Source: PNNG01 sp964577055 (lineage in GTDB: Bacteria > Bacteroidota > Bacteroidia > UBA7662). From it: a DNA stretch of 64,000 bases. The stretch spans positions 111,068 through 175,067 of the forward strand of contig CAZNWC010000005.1 of the NCBI GenBank assembly GCA_964577055.1, given 5' to 3'. The translations under genes and the position numbers were made by a program. Numbering within the stretch: the first letter of the stretch is position 1; each line of letters begins with the position of its first letter. The notes beneath the pieces are model-generated. The model did not search any database. It was not told the DNA's origin and saw only the letters and a list, made by a program, of their open reading frames with translations. Shown one piece after another: positions 9,435-17,158 of this stretch.

Positions 9435-9442
9435 CAAAGATA
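9435..9442 (-). promoter_or_regulatory. -7 box of the proS promoter
   Basis: The minus strand reads TATCTTTG (TAnnTTTG) 52 nt upstream of the proS ATG. No TTG at the usual -33 distance. Confidence 0.4.
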
Positions 9443-9485
9443 GCCATTCAGATTGTTACACCTACAGGAACTTAAATTGGTCGTT

Positions 9486-10622
9486 ATGGTACGTATGCTT
9501 TTTTTATTGCTCCTTTTGTCAATTACGGCATGTTCGAGCAATAAAACCTCTAGTTGGTTTCAAAATAGTTATGACGATGATTTGTACTACGTTTCCAGCG
9601 GAGAGGCCGATCGTACTGTTGCGGTAAAAGCCACGAAGCCCGACGCAGCTGTTGATCCGTACGAAGAGTATTTGCAAGCGCGCAGAGGACGGAACTCTGG
9701 CGTTTCTCCTTACGATTACGAGGCAACTCAGTACGACCGAACCATGCAACGACATGCTGATCCATTCTGGTCAAGCCCTTCTATGGGTTTTGGTTTAGGA
9801 GGATTTTGGGGAAGCAGGTCTTATATGCTATACAATCCGTTTTTTCCGCCGTTTTTCTCGATGCAACCCGGGTTGTCTTTGGGTTTTGGTATGGGAAATG
9901 GATTTTACCCTGGTATTGGGTTTGGGATGCATCCGTGGCACATGGGCGGGTGGTATTATCCCTGGATGATGTCCTCGGGCTTTGGCTGGGGAAATCCTTG
10001 GATGATGCAGGGATGGAATTCACCTTGGGGGTGGGGTGGAGGAGGTTGGTATCCCGGAAACCAATGGGGGAATGGATGGAACAACAATTGGGGAGGCAAT
10101 TGGGGAAGTGATCTGAGTGGAAGTGTGCAGCAGGTGCCTCCGAGAAATGGAAGGGCAATGGGCGGAGCCTTACCTAGTCAACCTGATTTGTTTAATCCTA
10201 CGGGTGGACGCCGACAAGGAAATGCACCTGGACAATCCGTTCCTTCAAACGTTGACCGTAATGCTTATCATCCAGAAAGCGATCGTGCGACACGTCAAGC
10301 GAGACCATACAATCCAAATGCTACACCTACACGTGAGCAAGGTGATCGAACAACAAGAAGGGTAGTGACCGAGAGAAGACCGACTACCACACCAAGCAGA
10401 GGCGAATTCGACCGGCCAAGCAGGCCAACGCCGAGCTGGACACCTGAGCGCAGCTCAGGAAGGGATAATGCAAGCCCTTCACGTAGCGGTGGTACCGATA
10501 GAGGGAGCTGGAGCCCTTCTCCAAGTCGATCTGCAGATCCGCCACCTTCAAGAAGCGGAGGGGGAAGTGGTGGAGGTGTAAGTCGTCCGTCAGGTGGAGG
10601 AAATCCAGGTAGACCACGTTAA
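9486..10622 (+). CDS. Gly/Trp/Met-rich lipoprotein with basic Ser/Pro/Arg-rich tail
   Basis: Probable lipoprotein of 378 aa: MVRMLFLLLLLSITAC ends in a lipobox cysteine. The start at 9486 (or ATG 9495) is preferred over in-frame 9453 because it puts the charged residues directly before the hydrophobic core. After an acidic segment with DDDLYY come about 110 residues that are almost only Gly, Trp, Met, Phe, Pro, Asn and Tyr (about 95-205), then about 150 residues rich in Arg, Ser, Pro, Thr and Gly. No enzyme domain is visible and it is probably mostly disordered. It lies 11 nt upstream of the FadL-like gene, so a shared outer-membrane role is likely. I do not recognise a named function. Confidence 0.75.
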   Translation: MVRMLFLLLLLSITACSSNKTSSWFQNSYDDDLYYVSSGEADRTVAVKATKPDAAVDPYEEYLQARRGRNSGVSPYDYEATQYDRTMQRHADPFWSSPSMGFGLGGFWGSRSYMLYNPFFPPFFSMQPGLSLGFGMGNGFYPGIGFGMHPWHMGGWYYPWMMSSGFGWGNPWMMQGWNSPWGWGGGGWYPGNQWGNGWNNNWGGNWGSDLSGSVQQVPPRNGRAMGGALPSQPDLFNPTGGRRQGNAPGQSVPSNVDRNAYHPESDRATRQARPYNPNATPTREQGDRTTRRVVTERRPTTTPSRGEFDRPSRPTPSWTPERSSGRDNASPSRSGGTDRGSWSPSPSRSADPPPSRSGGGSGGGVSRPSGGGNPGRPR

Positions 10623-10633
10623 AATTCGGAGAG

Positions 10634-12124
10634 ATGAACAAATGGTTTTTTACAACCCTGCTACTAGCTTGGGCAGTAGTTGGTTTGTCCCAATCAGAAA
10701 CCGATTTGATGCGCTTTAGCATGCAAAGACAAAGCGGTTCGGCGAGGGTTGCTGCTATAGGCGGAGCTTTTGGTGCATTAGGAGCAGATATTGGTGGTTT
10801 GACAATCAATCCCGCAGGATTGGCAACTTTTCGAAAAAACACATTGGCCACTTCTTTGCAATGGGCAAATCAAACATCGGAAGGTACTTACCTCGGAAAC
10901 CCCCAAAATGATGTGGATAGTAGGTTACAGTTTAGTTCGCTAGGATTTGTGTATGCACAACCCCCCCAATCGGGAAATGGCTGGTTGCAGCTCAACTACG
11001 GATTTAGCATGAATCGTACTTCCAATTTTTTTCAATCAGCCAAATATGAGGGTGTAAACACAAATTCTTCCTTGGTAGATTATTTCTTATCTGAAGCCAA
11101 TGCAGGAGATGCATTTTTTCCTGAGGATTATCCTTTCTCTGCGGCTTTGGCTGAAAGTGTGGGGTTGATATATCCCAGCATTCCTGGAAACCGAGAATCT
11201 TTGTATTTCGGCATTGTGCCCAATGGAGGGGTTACACAATCGGAACGCATCAATCAAAATGGACAATTGACCGATTACGGATTTTCAGTAGCCGGGAATT
11301 TCAAAAACAAACTGTATGTAGGTGGAGGGGTGAGTTTATTGTCAGCCTCCTTTTCATCGAGAGATGTCTTTGTGGAGCGCGATCATGCAGATAGCATATT
11401 TGATTTCAAAGACTTAACATATACACGCGATGTTCTGACTGAAGGGGATGGTTTGAAAGGCCGTCTGGGAGTAGTGATGCAGCCGGTTAACTGGTTGCGG
11501 CTGGGATTAGGACATGAAACTGGAACGAGATTTACCATGAGTGATGATTTTCGTACATCGCTCGAAGCCAATTTTGATTCAGTTCCTACTTTTGCAAGTG
11601 CTCGTTCTCCCTTATTTAGTCCTTTTTCTTTTTCCCACCGCTCTGCCGGTAAAACCATATACAGTTTAGCCATATTGTTTGAAGCCAAGGGACTCATTTC
11701 ATTTGATTATGAACAAGTATACTTCAACAGGATGCGGGTTACTCCGCTTCGTTCAGATCAGGCATCAGTTCCATGGGCCAATGAGCTGAACGACGGTGTG
11801 GGTCGGTTATTCCAAACGGCCGAAAACTATAGATTGGGAGCAGAATATGTAGCAGGACCTTTGGTCTTACGTGCAGGTTATGCGGTTTGGGGTAGTCCAT
11901 TCCGCCAAGGTGTTGAAACGGCCGGTGGCGACTGGGTGCAACGTGATGTAACCGCTGGAATTGGGTTACGTTTAAAATCTACTACCCTTGACTTTGCCTT
12001 GGTGAATGCGAGGTGGAAAAACTATCGTTACCCCTATGCAGTAAATGGTATTGCGGCGGATGGAGTGTTGTTCAGCCAAAACCGTTGGAATGTGGTTGTT
12101 GGCGCACAATTTAGACTGGATTAA
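10634..12124 (+). CDS. OMPP1/FadL/TodX-family outer membrane protein
   Basis: Beta-barrel outer-membrane protein of 496 aa with a signal peptide (MNKWFFTTLLLAWAVVGLSQ). The diagnostic N-terminal region reads SARVAAIGGAFGALGADIGGLTINPAGLA, the NPAG-type hatch motif of the FadL/OMPP1 family. It is followed by alternating strands and ends in an aromatic strand (VVVGAQFRLD). Such proteins pass hydrophobic compounds such as fatty acids across the outer membrane; in Bacteroidota they are often labelled hemin receptors without proof. It is in an apparent operon with the preceding lipoprotein, with AGAG before its ATG. Its stop overlaps the convergent TPR gene by 4 nt. Confidence 0.85.
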   Translation: MNKWFFTTLLLAWAVVGLSQSETDLMRFSMQRQSGSARVAAIGGAFGALGADIGGLTINPAGLATFRKNTLATSLQWANQTSEGTYLGNPQNDVDSRLQFSSLGFVYAQPPQSGNGWLQLNYGFSMNRTSNFFQSAKYEGVNTNSSLVDYFLSEANAGDAFFPEDYPFSAALAESVGLIYPSIPGNRESLYFGIVPNGGVTQSERINQNGQLTDYGFSVAGNFKNKLYVGGGVSLLSASFSSRDVFVERDHADSIFDFKDLTYTRDVLTEGDGLKGRLGVVMQPVNWLRLGLGHETGTRFTMSDDFRTSLEANFDSVPTFASARSPLFSPFSFSHRSAGKTIYSLAILFEAKGLISFDYEQVYFNRMRVTPLRSDQASVPWANELNDGVGRLFQTAENYRLGAEYVAGPLVLRAGYAVWGSPFRQGVETAGGDWVQRDVTAGIGLRLKSTTLDFALVNARWKNYRYPYAVNGIAADGVLFSQNRWNVVVGAQFRLD

Positions 12125-12456
12125 TCCTCTATTTGTGCATTTATTTTCGCGTTTTTAAGCTCCGAAAGCGTTTTTAGGTCCTGAGAAGCAATGGCCAATT
12201 GAATGCCATTTTCAAAGGTTGAAATGGCCTTGTCATGTTGACCATTGTCGAGCAGTAAATGCCCCAGTTGGTAATAAGCGGCGAGGTAATCGGGCCTAGT
12301 TTCAAGCAATTGCTCCATCGCTTGGATGGCTTTATCAAGTTGACCTTCCTTTTTCCATTCTAACGCCAATGCATACTGCACAAACACATCATGCGGTTGG
12401 CTTTGTAAGAGGGCCAAAAGCTGTTCTATGCGCTTATTTTCACTTTCATTCTTCAT
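12121..12456 (-). CDS. small TPR-repeat protein
   Basis: Cytoplasmic protein of 111 aa with no signal peptide, made mostly of tetratricopeptide repeats. Two are clear: residues about 30-62 (YALALEWKKEGQLDKAIQAMEQLL) and about 63-96 (YYQLGHLLLDNGQHDKAISTFENGI). Such repeats mediate protein-protein contacts; the partner is unknown. It diverges from etfB across a symmetric promoter, so the two may be coregulated. Confidence 0.75.
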   Translation of the reverse strand: MKNESENKRIEQLLALLQSQPHDVFVQYALALEWKKEGQLDKAIQAMEQLLETRPDYLAAYYQLGHLLLDNGQHDKAISTFENGIQLAIASQDLKTLSELKNAKINAQIED

Positions 12457-12464
12457 GGCGATGT

Positions 12465-12499
12465 AGTATTTTTGTCAGTCTTGATTCGTCAAAAATACT
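12465..12499. promoter_or_regulatory. symmetric divergent promoter, TPR gene / etfB
   Basis: A perfect 10-bp inverted repeat (AGTATTTTTG at 12465-12474 and CAAAAATACT at 12490-12499) holds a TATTTTTG -7 box on each strand. The plus-strand box ends 37 nt before etfB; the minus-strand box ends 33 nt before the TPR gene. The boxes face away from each other, so the two transcription starts would fall within the 15-nt spacer or just past it. Confidence 0.6.
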
Positions 12500-12511
12500 A
12501 ACCATTTATAT

Positions 12512-13252
12512 ATGAAGATTTTGGTCTGCGTCAGCAATGTGCCTGATACCACCACAAAAATTTCGTTTAGTCCGGATAACACCCAATTCAATAGTACTGG
12601 TGTTCAGTATATCATCAATCCATATGATGAGTTGGCTTTAACGAAAGCCTTGGAACTCAATGAAGCTGCAGGTGGAGGAACTGTAACCGTTATCCATGTG
12701 GGCCTAGCTGACGCTGAACCTAATTTGCGGAAAGCCTTAGCAGTTGGGGCCGATGACGCTGTTCGCGTGGATGTTGCACCTGCCGATGGTTTTCAGGTTG
12801 CAGCTGAAATTGCTGTATATGCGAAGGACAAAGGATTTGATTTGATTTTGTGTGGTCGAGAGTCAATTGATTATAATAGTGGCATCGTGCCAGGCATGCT
12901 GGCTGAATTCCTTGGATGGCCTGAGGCCAATGTGATCACTTCAATCAGTATTTCGGGAAATACAGCTCAACTGGAGCGTGATATAGATGGTGGCCGTGAA
13001 AGCATGGAAATGCGACTTCCTTTTGTTGCGAGTTGTCAAAAAGAGATTACGGAACCACGTATTCCCAACATGCGTGGCATTATGATGGCTCGTACAAAGC
13101 CATTACAGGTTTTGCCGGGTCAAGGTGCCGAAATACCTGCCAGAGTGGCGTCATACGCTTTACCACCAGCAAAAGCAGGTTGTAAATTCTTGGAAATAAG
13201 CGAAGTGGAAAAGCTAGTTGAATTGTTACACACAGAAGCAAAAGTGATTTAA
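12512..13252 (+). CDS. etfB: electron transfer flavoprotein beta subunit
   Basis: Beta (small) subunit of the electron-transferring flavoprotein, which accepts electrons from acyl-CoA dehydrogenases. The 246 aa begin MKILVCVSNVPDTTTKI and contain the AMP/nucleotide-binding region with CGRESIDYNSGIVPGMLAEFLG (about 111-132) and the signature-type DGGRESMEMRLPFVAS. It is 1 nt upstream of etfA, so the two are translated together. No dehydrogenase or ETF:quinone oxidoreductase gene is in the window. Confidence 0.95.
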   Translation: MKILVCVSNVPDTTTKISFSPDNTQFNSTGVQYIINPYDELALTKALELNEAAGGGTVTVIHVGLADAEPNLRKALAVGADDAVRVDVAPADGFQVAAEIAVYAKDKGFDLILCGRESIDYNSGIVPGMLAEFLGWPEANVITSISISGNTAQLERDIDGGRESMEMRLPFVASCQKEITEPRIPNMRGIMMARTKPLQVLPGQGAEIPARVASYALPPAKAGCKFLEISEVEKLVELLHTEAKVI

Positions 13253-13253
13253 T

Positions 13254-14228
13254 ATGTCGGTTTTAGTATTCGTAGAAAATAATGGCGGCCAATTTAAAAA
13301 GGCAGCTTTCGAATCGGTTAGTTATGCAGCTGCTATTGCAGCAACCATGCAATCAACCACAACGGCCTTGGTTTTAGGCACCATGAGCGATGATACAGCT
13401 GGTCAACTCGGAAAATACGGTGCGAACAAAATTATCAAACTCAACGATGCTCATCTAGATGTGGTTGAAGGCCACGCATTTGCAAAAGCCATTGCATCAG
13501 TTGCAGCTTCAGAGGGAAGTAAGGTTATTGTCCTTGCCAATACCTATACGGGTAAAGCCGTGGCACCGCGTTTGGCTGTGAAGTTATCAGCTGCATTGGC
13601 AGCGGGAGTGGTTGAATTGCCTAAAGTAGATGGTGGATTTGAAGTGAAACGAACAGTATTTTCAAACAAAGGCTTTGCCTCGCTTCAGCTGACTACCGAT
13701 GTTAAAGTGCTTTCATTGACGCCCAATAGCTACAAATTGGTAGAAAATAATACCGCGGCTGTGGTTGAAAACCGTTCGGCAGGTATCCATGCGGATGATT
13801 TTATGGCCAAGGTATTGGAAGTAAAAAAAGTAACTGGAAAGATTCCGCTCACCGAAGCAGAATTGGTCGTTTCAGCGGGTCGTGGGATGAAAGCAGCGGA
13901 AAACTGGCACTTGGTAGAGAAATTGGCTGGTGAATTGGGAGCTGCAACAGCCTGTTCAAAACCTGTGAGTGACATGCACTGGCGCCCCCATGACGAGCAC
14001 GTAGGCCAGACCGGAATCACCATTAAACCAAACTTGTATATAGCCATCGGTATTTCGGGAGCAATTCAGCACCTCGCAGGTGTTAGCGGAAGTAAGGTAA
14101 TTGTTGCTATCAATACAGACAAAGAAGCCCCTTTCTTTAAAATTGCCGATTATGGCATTGTGGGCGATGCGTTTGAAGTTCTTCCTCGTCTTACAGAAGC
14201 TGTTTCTAAATTCAAGGCCGCAAATTAA
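13254..14228 (+). CDS. etfA: electron transfer flavoprotein alpha subunit
   Basis: FAD-binding alpha subunit of ETF, 324 aa. The N-terminal alpha/beta domain (about 1-190) is followed by the FAD domain with VSAGRGMK, HEVxVGQTG-like DEHVGQTGITIKPNLYIA, GISGAIQHLAGV and INTDKEAPFFKIADYGIVGD, the family's flavin-binding signatures. The stop codon lies in the loop of a strong hairpin, so termination of transcription is tightly linked to the end of the gene. Confidence 0.96.
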   Translation: MSVLVFVENNGGQFKKAAFESVSYAAAIAATMQSTTTALVLGTMSDDTAGQLGKYGANKIIKLNDAHLDVVEGHAFAKAIASVAASEGSKVIVLANTYTGKAVAPRLAVKLSAALAAGVVELPKVDGGFEVKRTVFSNKGFASLQLTTDVKVLSLTPNSYKLVENNTAAVVENRSAGIHADDFMAKVLEVKKVTGKIPLTEAELVVSAGRGMKAAENWHLVEKLAGELGAATACSKPVSDMHWRPHDEHVGQTGITIKPNLYIAIGISGAIQHLAGVSGSKVIVAINTDKEAPFFKIADYGIVGDAFEVLPRLTEAVSKFKAAN

Positions 14229-14245
14229 GCGGCCTTGAATCTTTT
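14210..14245 (+). terminator. terminator of etfBA, containing the etfA stop codon
   Basis: A perfect 12-bp stem (ATTCAAGGCCGC with GCGGCCTTGAAT) has a 7-nt loop AAATTAA, whose last three bases are the etfA stop. CTTTT follows. The left arm is coding sequence. Confidence 0.85.
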
Positions 14246-14262
14246 CGCTTATTTTGCCGTAG

Positions 14263-14862
14263 ATGATGAAAAAAATCGAGTTAGAGATCATTGCCCTCTC
14301 TGATAGCAACTCGTCTGCCAACTCATATGCAATTGTGCTGGGTGAAAAATTAGGGAACAGACGGTTACCAGTAATCATTGGTGCGTTTGAAGCCCAAGCC
14401 ATTGCCATTGAATTGGAAAAAATGAAGCCTGCAAGGCCGCTGACCCACGATTTGTTTAAAAACTTTGCAGATTCTTTTGGCTTGCGCTTGGAAGAAGTAG
14501 TGATTTCTGATTTGCGCGAAGGCATATTCTACAGTCTATTGCACTGCAGAAATGGGCAAGACATCAAAGACATAGATGCCCGAACTTCTGATGCATTGGC
14601 ATTGGCAGTTCGATTCAATTGCCCCATTTACACTTACGATCATATTTTAGATTCTGGCGGGATTGTTTTTGAGCCCGAAGGCGAATCTCCTGAACCCAGC
14701 GAAGAAGCAACCAAAGAAATGCCCCTTCCCAAGCGAAAGAAGGGCTTTGATGCCAAGACGGATGAGGAACTGGAAAAAATGATGGCGGATGCTTTACAAC
14801 AAGAAGAATATGAAAAGGCAGCGCAAATACGTGATGAATTAGAACGTAGAAAGAACGGCTAA
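14263..14862 (+). CDS. DUF151 bifunctional nuclease-family protein with UvrB/UvrC motif
   Basis: Protein of 199 aa. Residues about 1-135 form a BFN/DUF151 domain with the typical LPVIIGAFEAQAIAIELEK and DARTSDALALAVRFNCPIYT segments. A charged linker leads to a C-terminal UVR motif (about 163-197, DEELEKMMADALQQEEYEKAAQ), the helical hairpin by which UvrB and UvrC contact each other. This fusion is common in Bacteroidota. Plant relatives have DNase/RNase activity; the bacterial role is not well defined, with a link to nucleotide repair only suggested by the UVR motif. Confidence 0.85.
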   Translation: MMKKIELEIIALSDSNSSANSYAIVLGEKLGNRRLPVIIGAFEAQAIAIELEKMKPARPLTHDLFKNFADSFGLRLEEVVISDLREGIFYSLLHCRNGQDIKDIDARTSDALALAVRFNCPIYTYDHILDSGGIVFEPEGESPEPSEEATKEMPLPKRKKGFDAKTDEELEKMMADALQQEEYEKAAQIRDELERRKNG

Positions 14863-14876
14863 ACTATACCTAAATC

Positions 14877-16169
14877 ATGCAACTTTTAAACGGACTCATG
14901 GGCATTGCTTTCTTGATAGGCATGCTTTACTTGTTGTCGGAAAGCCGAAAATCGATTAACTGGAGGACTGTTTTGGTTGCTTTGGGCCTGCAATTAACCT
15001 TTGCATTGCTCGTATTGAGGGTTTCAATGGTGCGGCAAGGATTTGATTACGTGAGCAAGTTCTTTGTTCAGGTACTTGGCTTTACCAAAGTTGGATCTAC
15101 TTTTTTGTTTGGTTCATTGGTCAACGATTTGGATTCATTCGGATTCATTTTTGTTTTCCAGGTATTGCCAAACATTGTCTTCTTTGCGGCGCTAACCGCC
15201 ATGCTCTATTACTTTGGCATTTTGCAAAGGATTGTATTCGTATTTGCTTGGATCATGAATCGATTGATGCGGTTGTCAGGATCTGAAAGTTTGGCTGCTG
15301 CTGCGAATGTTTTTCTGGGGCAAACGGAAGCTCCGTTGCTCATCCGTCCTTATATCGATAAAATGACGCGATCTGAAATCATGGCCCTCATGACGGGCGG
15401 TATGGCCACGATTGCAGGAAGTGTACTTGCGGCGTATATTGGTTTTTTAGGAGGTAACGATCCTGTTCAACAGGAAATGTTCGCCACGCATCTTTTGTCG
15501 GCTTCGATCATGGCAGCTCCTGGTAGTTTGCTGGCAGCCAAGATGCTTATCCCAGAGCAAGAGCACTTTGAAAAGGAACTCAAAATCAACAAAGACAGCA
15601 TTGGCGACAATGTGCTGGAGGCCATATCCAATGGCACCAGTGACGGGCTTAAACTTGCGGTAAATGTAGGTGCCATGTTGTTGGTTTTTACAGCCATAAT
15701 GGCCATGCTCAATTATATTTTCCAAGACGGCATAGGTGAAATCACCGGGCTCAACAGTTGGGTTCGGGAAAGCAGCGATGGCCGATATCAAGGATTTACA
15801 TTGCAATATATTTTAGGGAATATGTTTGCGCCAGTTGCCTGGTTGATTGGTGTGCGTGGAGAAGATGTGGTACTCATAGGGCAATTGCTGGGAGAAAAAA
15901 CCATATTAAATGAGTTTATTGCTTATACAAGCTTAGCTGGTTTTAAAGATGGCGGCTTGCTGCAGGATCAGCGAAGTATCATCATTGCTACATATGCTTT
16001 GTGCGGTTTTGCCAACTTTGCTTCTATAGGCATTCAAATTGGAGGGATTGGAGCCTTAGCACCTCAGCGCAGAACCCTGCTTTCACAATTGGGTATTAAA
16101 GCACTTATAGCGGGTACAATCACCTGTTTGTTAAACGGTGCCATTGCGGGAATGCTTGTAACTCTTTGA
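14877..16169 (+). CDS. NupC-type concentrative nucleoside transporter
   Basis: Inner-membrane ion-coupled nucleoside importer of the CNT family, 430 aa. The central gate region is clear: VFLGQTEAPLLIRPYIDKMTRSEIMALMTGGMATIAGSVLAAYIGFL holds the QTEAP and TGGMATIAGS motifs, and the second half holds the matching NEFIAYTSL and YALCGFANFASIGIQIGG. About 10 hydrophobic segments. It starts 14 nt after the DUF151 gene, so the two may be cotranscribed. Confidence 0.93.
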   Translation: MQLLNGLMGIAFLIGMLYLLSESRKSINWRTVLVALGLQLTFALLVLRVSMVRQGFDYVSKFFVQVLGFTKVGSTFLFGSLVNDLDSFGFIFVFQVLPNIVFFAALTAMLYYFGILQRIVFVFAWIMNRLMRLSGSESLAAAANVFLGQTEAPLLIRPYIDKMTRSEIMALMTGGMATIAGSVLAAYIGFLGGNDPVQQEMFATHLLSASIMAAPGSLLAAKMLIPEQEHFEKELKINKDSIGDNVLEAISNGTSDGLKLAVNVGAMLLVFTAIMAMLNYIFQDGIGEITGLNSWVRESSDGRYQGFTLQYILGNMFAPVAWLIGVRGEDVVLIGQLLGEKTILNEFIAYTSLAGFKDGGLLQDQRSIIIATYALCGFANFASIGIQIGGIGALAPQRRTLLSQLGIKALIAGTITCLLNGAIAGMLVTL

Positions 16170-16182
16170 AAACTCAAATCAA

Positions 16183-16211
16183 TCAGGTATTTTGGAAATC
16201 CTAATACCTGA
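16183..16211. promoter_or_regulatory. inverted repeat upstream of the binding-protein gene
   Basis: TCAGGTATT and AATACCTGA form a perfect 9-bp inverted repeat separated by 11 nt, 3 nt before the ATG at 16215. It could be an operator, a 5'-UTR hairpin hiding the start, or a weak terminator for the transporter gene; there is no T tract. Confidence 0.4.
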
Positions 16212-16214
16212 ATT

Positions 16215-17054
16215 ATGAGACAAATTTTATGCTTTTTGATCCTGCTTTTGACAGGGAATTCTTCCTTTGCTCAAACGAGCTATGCCGACGCATTGAACTC
16301 CAAGCGTGTTCAATTACAAGTACATTATTTGCAGCAATTCCCTTTGGCATATGAAAGTGAACAAGGTGAGTTGACAGGCATTGGGATTGATTTGATTGCA
16401 TCCTTTGCCGATTGGCTTATGCGGGTAAAAGGGGTTAAGGCTACATTGATTTTTGTGCCCTATGCGAACTTTGCTAACGTTTATGACCAAGTGAAGGGTG
16501 GACAGGGTGCTGTTTTCGGCTTGGCCTCAGCTGCAATCACTAAGGAGCGTCAGAAAGAGGTTCAATTTTCACCGCCTTATTTGCGAAATACCTCTGTTAT
16601 GGTTAGCAATATCGACGTGCCAACCCTTAGGGCCTACCCAGATATGCCTATGTCGTTTAACAATATGACGGCATTGGTGATGCGAGGTACAACTTTAGAA
16701 GCACATATGCTTGAAATTAGGAAAAAGCACTTCGAAAAGATGAGAGTTTCTTATGTAGAACACCCGCGAGACATCGTTAAACAAATTGCTAGCACGCAAA
16801 ATCAATATAATGGTTATGTTGACATTTTGACCTAATGGGCTATGCTAAAAGAAGCTCCGGCAAACGTAAAAATTCACCGAGCTGTTACGCTGGATAATCA
16901 AAAGTTCGGGGTGCTTTTACCACCGAGCAGTGATTGGAAGAAGGCTTGGGATGAATTTATGGAAGGAGGTTTTGGTTTTGCTGCTACTGAAGCGTACTAC
17001 AATATTCTCCGCAAGCACCTGGGTTATGAGGTCCTTGAAAGTGTAAGCATGTAA
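16215..17054 (+). pseudogene. periplasmic solute-binding protein (SBP family 3), interrupted by an in-frame TAA
   Basis: The first part (206 aa) has a signal peptide (MRQILCFLILLLTGNSSFAQ) and an SBP_bac_3 fold: FPLAYESEQGELTGIGIDLIA, a segment around FSPPYLRNTSVMV, and MRGTTLEAHM. At 16833-16835 TAA stops the frame after GYVDILT. The same frame then continues WAMLKEAPANVKIHRAV... to 17054, giving the usual end of such a protein (LLPPSSDWKKAWDEFM, then YYNILRKHLG). A single base change would restore about 279 aa. It may be a real nonsense mutation, a consensus error, or a recently decayed gene. No ABC permease or ATPase is adjacent, which is common for family 3 domains acting as sensors or lone binding proteins. 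Confidence 0.75.
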
Positions 17055-17082
17055 TTATTTTCTTGACCTTAGCAATATACGA

Positions 17083-17103
17083 GCCCTCCAAGGAGGGCTT
17101 TTA
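17083..17103 (+). terminator. rho-independent terminator after the binding-protein gene
   Basis: GCCCTCC and GGAGGGC pair around AA and are followed by TTTTA. It lies 28 nt after the last stop codon of the interrupted gene, which suggests the whole region was one transcription unit. Confidence 0.85.
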
Positions 17104-17132
17104 TATGGATAATAAGGTCTAAAAATAATGTA

Positions 17133-17140
17133 TATATTTG
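17133..17140 (+). promoter_or_regulatory. -7 box of the PLP decarboxylase promoter
   Basis: TATATTTG matches TAnnTTTG and ends 18 nt before the ATG at 17159. No TTG at the usual -33 spacing. Confidence 0.5.
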
Positions 17141-17158
17141 CAAAAAAAAAAATCAACC

